A DNA stretch of 22,026 bases from 13-2-20CM-68-14 sp046723355 (GTDB lineage Bacteria; Actinomycetota; Thermoleophilia; Gaiellales; Gaiellaceae). Location of the stretch: NCBI GenBank assembly GCA_046723355.1, contig JBKOUJ010000097.1, positions 1 through 22,026 on the forward strand, read 5' to 3'. The translations under genes and the position numbers were made by a program. Below, in pieces: positions 14,619-22,026 of this stretch (the stretch's first letter is position 1; each line of letters starts with the position of its first letter). The notes beneath the pieces were generated by a model, which saw only the letters and a program-made list of their open reading frames with translations, did not search any database and was not told the DNA's origin.

Positions 14619-15164
14619 GTGGCCTTCGAGGGCTTGCCCGGTCTGGTCGAGACGCGCGAGGCGTACGGGGAGACGACCCTCGTCGTCGACACGACGCGGC
14701 TCATCGAGGCCTGCACGGCCCTCCGGGACGAGCACGGCTTCGACATGCTCGTCGACATCGCGGCGACCGACTACCTGGGCTGGGGGTCGCCCGGCGTCTC
14801 CGGGTACATCGGCACAGCGCAGGGTCGGAACCTGAACCGCCCAATGACGCAGGGCTTCCAGGCTCTTCCGGCGCCGAAGCCGAAGCGGTTCGCGGTCAAC
14901 TACCAGCTCCGCGCGATCAGGCGGGGCGCCCCGCGCGTGCGCGTCCAGGTCTGGGTCGACGACGGCGGGTCGGTGCCGACGGTCGTGGAGATCTGGCCGG
15001 GAGCCGACTGGTTCGAGCGCGAGGTCTGGGACATGATGGGCATAGAGGTCGAGGGCCATCCCCTCCACGAGCGGCTGATCATGGACGAGGACTGGGAGGG
15101 CCACCCGCTCCGCAAGGACTACCCGCTCGGCGGCGAGCCGGTGCGGTTCTCGGGTGAAGAGTGA
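14619..15164 (+). CDS. nuoC: NADH-quinone oxidoreductase subunit C
   Basis: 181 residues. GTG follows the nuoB stop with no gap. Cofactor-free structural subunit of the connecting module that packs against NuoD. The signature is at residues 129-170: ADWFEREVWDMMGIEVEGHP followed by DWEGHPLRKDYPL. Between AATDY (48-52) and RFAVNYQL there are about 40 extra residues (around 53-90, Gly/Pro-rich and basic) compared with compact bacterial NuoC, probably a surface loop. NuoC and NuoD are separate here, unlike the fused NuoCD of enterobacteria. Confidence 0.95.
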   Translation: MAFEGLPGLVETREAYGETTLVVDTTRLIEACTALRDEHGFDMLVDIAATDYLGWGSPGVSGYIGTAQGRNLNRPMTQGFQALPAPKPKRFAVNYQLRAIRRGAPRVRVQVWVDDGGSVPTVVEIWPGADWFEREVWDMMGIEVEGHPLHERLIMDEDWEGHPLRKDYPLGGEPVRFSGEE

Positions 15165-16444
15165 TGGCCGTCATACGACCTCCGACGACGAGGGACCCCA
15201 TTTACGACGGCACCAGGATCCCGTCGCCGGTCCCGACCGTCCTCGAGGTCGATCCGTCGCTCCGTGACAGCGACGACATCCTGACCGTCAACTTCGGCCC
15301 GAACCATCCCTCGATGCACGGGGTGCTCAGGTTGGTGCTCGACCTCGACGGCGAGGTCGTCGTCGGCGTCAAGGCCAAGGTCGGCTACGTCCACACCGGC
15401 TTCGAGAAGAACATGGAGCAGAAGACGTGGTGGAAGGCGATCACCTACGCGCCGCGGATCGACTACGTCTCCTTCCAGAACAACGAGCTCGTGTTCGTGC
15501 TCGCCGTCGAGAAGCTGCTCGGGATCGAGATCCCCCCGAAGGCGACCTGGATGCGGATGCTGCTCTGCGAGCTCAACCGGCTTCATTCGCACCTGGTTTG
15601 GCTCGGGACCTCAGCGCTCGAGCTCGGAGCGATCTCGATGTTCTGGTACACGTTCCGCGAGCGCGAGCTGGTCCTCGACCTGTCGGAGCTCGTCGCCGGC
15701 TACCGCATGCACACGCGGTACTTCCAGACCGGCGGTCTCGCAGAGGACATCCCGCCGGGCTTCTATCCGGAGTGCCGGAAATTCGTCGAGTGGATGCCGA
15801 AGGCGATCGACGACTACGACGCGCTGCTCAGGAAGAACGAGATCTGGGAGGAGCGGACGATCGGGCTCGGGCTGTTGAGCCGCGCGGACGCGATCGCGCT
15901 CGGCCAGACCGGCCCAGTGCTCCGCGCGTCAGGCGTCGACTGGGACCTGCGCCGCGACGAGCCGTACCTCTTCTACGACCGCGTGGGCTTCAGCGTGCCG
16001 GTCCTCCCGAACGGAGACACCTACGACCGCTACCGCATCCGGATCGAGGAGATGCGGGCGTCGGTCGAGATCATCGAGCAGTGCCTCGACCGGCTCGAGC
16101 GCATGGAGGGCGAGCCCTGGACGGCGGACGACCGCAAGGTGGTGCTGCCGCCGCGCGAAGAGCTCCACACCTCGATGGAGTCCCTCATCCACCACTTCAA
16201 GATCGTCACCGAGGGGTACCGCGTGCCCGAGGGCGACGTCTACGTCGCAGTCGAGTCGCCGCGCGGCGAGCTCGGCTGCTACGTCGTTTCCGACGGCGGC
16301 CCGCGGCCCTGGCGGGTCAAGTTCCGCGCCCCGTCCTTCGCGGCCCTCGAGGCGACCGCAACCGTCGTTCAGCACGGTTACGTCGCGGACTTGATCGCGA
16401 TCGTGGGCTCGCTGGACACCGTCATGGGCGAGGTTGATCGATGA
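15164..16444 (+). CDS. nuoD: NADH-quinone oxidoreductase subunit D
   Basis: 426 residues from ATG at 15164, which shares one base with the nuoC stop (TGATG); GTG at 15161 would add one residue. NuoD is the 49-kDa-type subunit descended from the NiFe-hydrogenase large subunit and forms most of the quinone pocket with NuoB. The quinone-binding NFGPNHPSMHGVLRLVL block is near residue 43. GYVHTGFEKNME, LCELNRLHSHLVWLG, SPRGELGCYVVSDGG and the family-typical C-terminus MGEVDR are present, so the subunit is complete. The N-terminal 30 residues before the first conserved block are variable. Its last codons form one arm of a hairpin that includes the nuoE start. Confidence 0.97.
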   Translation: MAVIRPPTTRDPIYDGTRIPSPVPTVLEVDPSLRDSDDILTVNFGPNHPSMHGVLRLVLDLDGEVVVGVKAKVGYVHTGFEKNMEQKTWWKAITYAPRIDYVSFQNNELVFVLAVEKLLGIEIPPKATWMRMLLCELNRLHSHLVWLGTSALELGAISMFWYTFRERELVLDLSELVAGYRMHTRYFQTGGLAEDIPPGFYPECRKFVEWMPKAIDDYDALLRKNEIWEERTIGLGLLSRADAIALGQTGPVLRASGVDWDLRRDEPYLFYDRVGFSVPVLPNGDTYDRYRIRIEEMRASVEIIEQCLDRLERMEGEPWTADDRKVVLPPREELHTSMESLIHHFKIVTEGYRVPEGDVYVAVESPRGELGCYVVSDGGPRPWRVKFRAPSFAALEATATVVQHGYVADLIAIVGSLDTVMGEVDR

Positions 16445-16466
16445 AAACGCTGGCGCGTTTTCATCG
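16439..16466 (+). promoter_or_regulatory. Perfect 12-bp hairpin covering the nuoD stop and nuoE start
   Basis: CGATGAAAACGC, loop TGGC, GCGTTTTCATCG: all 12 pairs match. The left arm contains the nuoE ATG (16441) and the nuoD TGA (16442-16444). In mRNA it would bury the nuoE start until a ribosome finishing nuoD melts it, as expected for strict translational coupling. There is no T-run after it, so it is not a standard terminator. Confidence 0.65.
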
Positions 16467-16906
16467 CGAAGTCGCCGAGATCGCCGCGCAATATCCCGAA
16501 TCGCGTTCGGCTGTGATGCCCGCGCTGCGATTGGCCCAGGAGCACTACGGAGGTTGGCTGCCACCTGAGGCCTTTCGGGACGTTGCGGACGCGCTCGACC
16601 TGACGCCCGCGTACGTGAAGGGCGTCGCGACCTTCTACGACATGTTCCACATGGAGCCTGTCGGGCGGCGGCTCGTCGAGGTCTGCACCAACATCTGCTG
16701 CGGCCTGCGCGGCGCGCAGGACGTGCTGCGGGCGTTCGAGCGCGAGCTCGGGATCGAGCCCGGCGAGACGACCGACGACGGGGAGTTCACGCTGCGGGCG
16801 GTCGAGTGCATCGGCGGCTGCGGCTGGCCGACCGTCGTCGCGATCGACAACGTGCACCGGCTGAACGTGTCCGCCGAGGACGTGCCGACGATCGTGGAGG
16901 AGCTCC

Positions 16907-16917
<11 letters not shown>
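16441..16917 (+). CDS. nuoE: NADH-quinone oxidoreductase subunit E (cluster N1a)
   Basis: 158 residues from ATG at 16441, overlapping the nuoD stop (ATGA). Thioredoxin-fold 24-kDa-type subunit carrying the [2Fe-2S] cluster N1a near the FMN. Ligands are Cys82 and Cys87 in VCTNICCGLRG and Cys123 and Cys127 in ECIGGCGW; an additional Cys88 sits next to the second ligand. YPESRSAVMPALRLAQEHYG and GVATFYDMFH match the family's N-terminal helical part, which supports the start despite the hairpin over it. It forms the NADH-oxidising module with NuoF and NuoG. Confidence 0.96.
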
Positions 16918-18238
<1,321 letters not shown>

Positions 18239-18259
18239 CCGTCTGTTCGGGGCGTGTCC

Positions 18260-18282
18260 GGGGTCAGACCCCGGCCGTGGCC
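18260..18282 (+). repeat. Palindromic repeat, copy 1
   Basis: 23-base unit with core GGGGTCAGACCCC; here flanking CC and GG extend the arms to 18258-18274 (8 bases each side of a central A). It is identical to copy 2 over all 23 bases. Confidence 0.85.
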
Positions 18283-18361
18283 GTTCGGGCCAAGGAGCCG
18301 CTGCTGCGTCGGCTTTCGCGCGACGAGGCGACGCCAGGCCATGTCGGTTCGAGCCTCGTTT

Positions 18362-18384
18362 GGGGTCAGACCCCGGCCGTGGCC
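18362..18384 (+). repeat. Palindromic repeat, copy 2
   Basis: Second identical 23-base unit in the same orientation, offset 102 bases from copy 1; here the perfect arms are 6 bases. It ends just before the nuoG ribosome site GGAGG (18386-18390), so a hairpin here could affect access to that site. Confidence 0.85.
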
Positions 18385-18395
18385 CGGAGGAACAC

Positions 18396-20621
18396 GTGAG
18401 CACGCCCGAGCTCGTCACCGTCACGATCGACGAGCGGCAGGTGCAGGTCCCGAAGGGCACCGGCATCGTCGAGACCGCCGCGGCGGCGGGGATCGAGATC
18501 CCCGTCTTCTGCTACGAGCCACGACTCGGCGCCGCGATCGGCGCGTGCCGGATGTGCCTCGTCGAGGTCGAGGGAATGCCGCCGAAGCCGCAGGCCGGGT
18601 GCACGCTGACCGCACAGGACGGGATGGTCGTGAAGACGGCACGCACCTCCGAGATGGCGCGCGTCGCCCAGAACGCGACGCTCGAATTCATCCTCGTCAA
18701 CCACCCGCTCGACTGTCCCGTCTGTGACAAGGGGGGCGAGTGCCCTCTGCAGGACCTGACCTTCCGCTACGGCCCGGGGTCGACGCGGATGACCTTCGAC
18801 AAACGGACGTTCGAGAAGCCGATCCCGATCTCGCCGACGATCTCGATCGATCGCGAGCGCTGCATCCTCTGTTACCGCTGCACGCGCTTCAGCGAATCGG
18901 TCTCCGAGGACAACCAGCTCGTCGCGCTCAACCGCGGCGCGCAGACGATGATCGCCACGTTCGAAGACGAGCCCTACACGGGCGCCTTCTCCGGCAACGT
19001 CACCGAGCTCTGCCCCGTCGGCGCGCTCCTGCCGACGCAGCCGCGCTTCCACATCCGCCCGTGGGAGTTCCAGAGCGTCCCGACCGTCTGCGGCCTTTGC
19101 CCGGTCGGCTGCAACATCGACGCCGACCAGCGCGAGGGGAAGCTGAGGAGGATCCTCTCGCGGAACCACCCCGAGATCGACGAAGGCTGGCTTTGCGACA
19201 AGGGCCGCTTCGCTTTCACGCACCTTTACGCGGACGACCGGATCACCGAGCCGTTGCGGCGCGTTCGGCAGCGCGGGTTCGAGCAGATCTCCTGGGAAGA
19301 GGCGCTGGACGACGCCGAGCGGCTGCTGCGCGAGGCCGGAGGCCGAATCGCGGTCGCGCTCTCCGGCTCCGAGACGAACGAGCAGGCGTACGCCCTCGCA
19401 AAGCTCGTCCGAACCGGCTTGGGCGCGCACACGGCGATGCTCCCCGAGGAGGTCGGCGAGGGTCTCGATGCGTTCAGGGCGCCGATGTCGGCGATCGGCG
19501 ATGCGGAGCTCATCGTCGTGCTCGGCGACGACCCCGTCGTCGAGCGGGCGCCGATCGTCGACCTCTGGATCCGCAAGGCGCGGCGCAGCGGCGCCGAGGT
19601 CGTCGAGATCGGACCGGCCGGCGACGAACAGGTCGCACCCGGGACGACCGCGCAGGCCTGCCGCAGGCTCAAGCGAGGCGAGCTGGGCGATCGGCTGCGG
19701 GCCAGCGAGCGAGCGATCCTGATCTGGTCAGGGGCCGGTGCTGGCGGCGGCTCGCACCTCGCCGCGCTCGCAGGTGACCTCGGCTTCGCCGACAAGCCCG
19801 GCTGCGGCGCGTTCTACCTACCGGAGACCTCGAACGGCCGCGGCGTCGCCGCCGCGTGGGCGGCTGCCTCGGACGAGGAGGGCGCCGAGCCCGAACCGCT
19901 CGGCCTTCTGATCGTCTCCAGCGACGAGGCCGCCGCGAACCCGAACGTCCGCGCCCTGGCCGAACACGCGGAGCGCGTGATCGCGACGACCATGTTCCAC
20001 TCGCTCGCGGTCGGCTGGGCCGACCTCGTCCTGCCGGGCACGAGCTATCTCGAGCGCGACGGCACGTACGTCAACCTCGAGGGCCGGATCCAGCGCCTGC
20101 GCCGGACGGCGGTTCCGCCGGCCCCGGACGAGCTCGCCTGGCTCGCGCAGCTCGCGGGCCGGTTCGGCGTCGAGCTCTCACCGTACGCCTCGCTCGTCTT
20201 CACGGAGCTGTCCGAGCGGGTCTTCGACGGCGTCACGTACGAGGACCTCGGCGAGGAGGCCCGGCTGCCCGCCCGCGCCCCGCTCGAGGCCGTGCCGAAG
20301 GAGAGTCGCGACGAGCCTGCTCCGGCCAAAGCAGGCAAGGGCGAGCTGCAGCTGCTCCGCTTCCGGCCGCTCTTCTCCGGGCCCGCCGTCGAACGCGTGG
20401 ACGAGCTGCAGTTCCAGCGGCCGGCGCCCGAGGTCGAGCTTTCCACCAGAGATGCATTGCGCCTTGACGTCAAGCGCGGCGACCCGCTGGTCGTTCGCTC
20501 GAACGGCACCTCGGTCGAGCTCCGCGCGGCGGTCAACAAGCGCCTCAAGACCGGCGTCGTCCGCATCGCCGAGGAGCACGCGCGCGACCTGCACCCAACG
20601 GTCGAGGTGACCAAGCAGTGA
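18396..20621 (+). CDS. nuoG: NADH-quinone oxidoreductase subunit G
   Basis: 741 residues from GTG at 18396 with GGAGG five bases upstream; the frame is open further back but homology starts at LVTVTIDERQVQVPKGTGI. 75-kDa-type subunit that carries electrons from NuoF toward NuoB. Cluster N1b: Cys39, Cys51, Cys54, Cys69. N5: His103, Cys107, Cys110, Cys116 in HPLDCPVCDKGGEC. N4: Cys156, Cys159, Cys162, Cys206. The optional N7 site is kept (Cys232, Cys235, Cys239, Cys267). A molybdopterin-oxidoreductase-like domain follows from about 270, without evidence for a bound cofactor; VLPGTSYLERDGTYVNLEGR near 555 and a C-terminal small domain are recognisable. Somewhat shorter than the 780-900 residues of many homologues. 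It is the only nuo gene here with an isolated leader. Confidence 0.96.
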   Translation: MSTPELVTVTIDERQVQVPKGTGIVETAAAAGIEIPVFCYEPRLGAAIGACRMCLVEVEGMPPKPQAGCTLTAQDGMVVKTARTSEMARVAQNATLEFILVNHPLDCPVCDKGGECPLQDLTFRYGPGSTRMTFDKRTFEKPIPISPTISIDRERCILCYRCTRFSESVSEDNQLVALNRGAQTMIATFEDEPYTGAFSGNVTELCPVGALLPTQPRFHIRPWEFQSVPTVCGLCPVGCNIDADQREGKLRRILSRNHPEIDEGWLCDKGRFAFTHLYADDRITEPLRRVRQRGFEQISWEEALDDAERLLREAGGRIAVALSGSETNEQAYALAKLVRTGLGAHTAMLPEEVGEGLDAFRAPMSAIGDAELIVVLGDDPVVERAPIVDLWIRKARRSGAEVVEIGPAGDEQVAPGTTAQACRRLKRGELGDRLRASERAILIWSGAGAGGGSHLAALAGDLGFADKPGCGAFYLPETSNGRGVAAAWAAASDEEGAEPEPLGLLIVSSDEAAANPNVRALAEHAERVIATTMFHSLAVGWADLVLPGTSYLERDGTYVNLEGRIQRLRRTAVPPAPDELAWLAQLAGRFGVELSPYASLVFTELSERVFDGVTYEDLGEEARLPARAPLEAVPKESRDEPAPAKAGKGELQLLRFRPLFSGPAVERVDELQFQRPAPEVELSTRDALRLDVKRGDPLVVRSNGTSVELRAAVNKRLKTGVVRIAEEHARDLHPTVEVTKQ

Positions 20622-21619
20622 CCGAGCCCTGGTGGATCAGCGCCATCGAGGCGTTCGTGATCATCAACCTGGTCCTGCTGGCCTTCGCCTACACGACGCT
20701 CCTCGAGCGCAAGGTCCTGGCCCGCATGCAGCTCCGCTACGGCCCCAACCGCGCCGGGCCGTACGGGCTCCTCCAGCCGATCGCCGACCTGATCAAGCTG
20801 ATCCGCAAGGAGAGCTTCTTCCCCACCGCGGCGATCGACCTGCCCTACATCGTTGCGCCGATCGTCTCTGCGTTCACTGCGCTCGCCGCGTTCGCGGTGA
20901 TCCCTTACGGAAACGGCTGGGACATCTGGCACTACCACGTCGACGGCGTCGTCGCGAACGTCTCGATCAGCCTAATCCTCATCTTCGCGCTCGGCTCGAT
21001 CGGGATCTACGGCTTCATCGTCGGCGGCTGGGCGAGCGAGTCGAAGTTCTCCCTGCTTGGCTCGATGCGCACCTGCGCGCAGCTCGTCTCGTACGAGGTC
21101 TCGCTCGCGCTGAGCGTGCTGGGAGTGGTCGTCACAGCGGGCTCGCTCTCGCTCGTGCACATCGTGGACAACCAGTCCCACGCGCTCTGGTACGTCGTGC
21201 CGCAGGCGGTCGGCTTCCTCGTCTTCGTGATCAGCGGCGTAGCAGAAACGAGCCGCGCCCCCTTCGACCTGCCCGAGGCCGAGCAGGAGCTCGTCGCCGG
21301 CTACCACACCGAGTACTCGGGCATGCGCTGGGGCCTCTTCCAGATGGGCGAGTACGTGAACATGATCACGCTCTGCGCGCTCGCGATCACGCTCTTCCTG
21401 GGCGGCTGGCACTTCCCGTTCGCGCACGGGGTCGACTTCCTCGGCCCGCTCTGGTTCGTCCTCAAGCTCCTCGCGCTGCTCTTCGTCTTCATCTGGCTGC
21501 GGGCGACCTTGCCGCGCCTGCGCTACGACCAGCTGATGAGCTTCGGCTGGAAGATCCTGCTCCCCGTCGCCACGATCAACGCGTTCGTCACGGCCCTAGT
21601 GGTGGTGTGGGCCAATTGA
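20618..21619 (+). CDS. nuoH: NADH-quinone oxidoreductase subunit H
   Basis: 333 residues from GTG at 20618, overlapping the nuoG stop (GTGA). Membrane subunit that joins the peripheral arm to the proton-pumping arm and lines the quinone channel. About eight hydrophobic helices are visible. The signature LLERKVLARMQLRYGPNRAG is at 28-47 and the charged cytoplasmic loop ETSRAPFDLPEAEQELVAGY near 210-229, then HTEYSGMRWGLFQMGEYVNM. These acidic residues take part in quinone-coupled proton movement in characterised enzymes. Length is typical. Confidence 0.97.
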   Translation: MTEPWWISAIEAFVIINLVLLAFAYTTLLERKVLARMQLRYGPNRAGPYGLLQPIADLIKLIRKESFFPTAAIDLPYIVAPIVSAFTALAAFAVIPYGNGWDIWHYHVDGVVANVSISLILIFALGSIGIYGFIVGGWASESKFSLLGSMRTCAQLVSYEVSLALSVLGVVVTAGSLSLVHIVDNQSHALWYVVPQAVGFLVFVISGVAETSRAPFDLPEAEQELVAGYHTEYSGMRWGLFQMGEYVNMITLCALAITLFLGGWHFPFAHGVDFLGPLWFVLKLLALLFVFIWLRATLPRLRYDQLMSFGWKILLPVATINAFVTALVVVWAN

Positions 21620-22026
21620 GCCCCCAGCCTGTCGACACGCTCAAGGGCTTCGGGGTCACCTTCAAGCAGATCTTCAAGAAGCCGATCACGCAGCAGTACC
21701 CCGAGCTCAAGCGGCCTGTCTACCCGCGCTTCCGCGGCAGGCACCGCCTCTGGCGGCACCAGAACGGGCTGGAGAAGTGCATCGGCTGCTCGCTCTGCGC
21801 GGCCGCCTGCCCGGCTGACTGCATCCGCGTCGTCGCGGCGGAGAACACGCCGGACAACCGCGTCTCCGCGGGTGAGCGCTACGCCCGGATCTACGAGATC
21901 AACATGAGCCGCTGCATCTTCTGCGGCTACTGCGAGCTCGCCTGCCCGTTCGACGCGATCACGCTCGGCAACGAGTACGAGCTGGCCGAGTACGACCGGG
22001 ACGACCAGATCTACACGAAGGACATG
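21616..22026 (+). CDS. nuoI: NADH-quinone oxidoreductase subunit I (partial; runs off right edge)
   Basis: 137 codons are visible from TTG at 21616, which overlaps the nuoH stop (TTGA). Ferredoxin-like subunit with two [4Fe-4S] clusters, N6a and N6b, between NuoG and NuoB. Both motifs are intact: CIGCSLCAAACP (Cys55, 58, 61, 65) and CIFCGYCELACP (Cys100, 103, 106, 110). The amphipathic N-terminus (LKGFGVTFKQIFKKPITQQY) matches the membrane-surface helix of the family, which supports the start. The C-terminus lies beyond the window; nuoJ onward would be expected next. Confidence 0.95.
   Translation, partial: MSPQPVDTLKGFGVTFKQIFKKPITQQYPELKRPVYPRFRGRHRLWRHQNGLEKCIGCSLCAAACPADCIRVVAAENTPDNRVSAGERYARIYEINMSRCIFCGYCELACPFDAITLGNEYELAEYDRDDQIYTKDM

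Larger units (their letters stand above)
18239..18395 (+). repeat. Repeat-bearing 157-base insert between nuoF and nuoG
   Basis: Every other junction in this operon overlaps or abuts, so 157 non-coding bases stand out. The gap is bracketed by two direct copies of a 23-base unit at 18260-18282 and 18362-18384. Each copy begins with the palindrome GGGGTC-A-GACCCC and ends GGCCGTGGCC; in the first copy the palindrome extends to 8-base arms. A frame is open through the gap and into nuoG, but it would encode a GSDPGRG-repeat sequence with no family resemblance. The palindromes suggest a REP-like or small miniature mobile element, or a processing or partial termination site. Confidence 0.65.

Noticed and set aside
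18258..18384. CRISPR-like repeat-spacer unit
   Set aside because: Only two repeats, palindromic and 102 bases apart, with no cas genes nearby.

Overview
The window is GC-rich chromosomal DNA from an actinobacterium-like organism. GTG and TTG starts are frequent, G or C dominates codon third positions, and several genes look leaderless. The style of the complex I operon and of the secreted proteins suggests the deep-branching class Thermoleophilia (Gaiellales or Solirubrobacterales), but that is an impression rather than a test. I see no tRNA, rRNA, CRISPR array, transposase or phage gene, and no gene-free stretch longer than about 300 bases.

Positions 1-10173 are mostly an export-oriented block. 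From the left edge: a large minus-strand gene that runs off the window and joins an Arc-type ribbon-helix-helix (RHH) DNA-binding domain, one transmembrane helix and a BNR/Asp-box propeller; a subtilisin-family protease; a small lipoprotein; a plus-strand secreted protein interrupted by two apparent frameshifts; class II fumarase; and an 808-residue secreted zinc metallopeptidase. Strong hairpin terminators sit on both sides of fumarase.

Positions 10339-13510 hold a small zinc-ribbon protein, a divergent P1-family (DmpA-like) self-cleaving aminopeptidase, and a compact minus-strand operon: an ErpA/IscA-type Fe-S insertion protein, a lipoprotein, and a type-2 ferredoxin-NADP reductase.

Positions 13675-22026 carry the NADH:quinone oxidoreductase (complex I) operon in the order nuoA-B-C-D-E-F-G-H-I, with nuoI cut by the right edge. 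Nearly every junction overlaps or abuts. The exception is a 157-base gap between nuoF and nuoG that holds two copies of a palindromic repeat. A 12-bp perfect hairpin covers the nuoD stop and the nuoE start. Complex I needs many Fe-S clusters, so an Fe-S insertion gene and a ferredoxin reductase transcribed divergently next to it make biological sense. Fumarase supplies malate and so feeds NADH production in the same respiratory metabolism.

The most unusual item is the RHH-transmembrane-propeller fusion. It has the architecture of a one-component membrane-bound transcription regulator and has its own promoter, with an inverted repeat overlapping the -35 box. Next are the repeat pair inside the nuo operon, the nuoE start-codon hairpin, and the fumarase promoter packed against the upstream gene's terminator.
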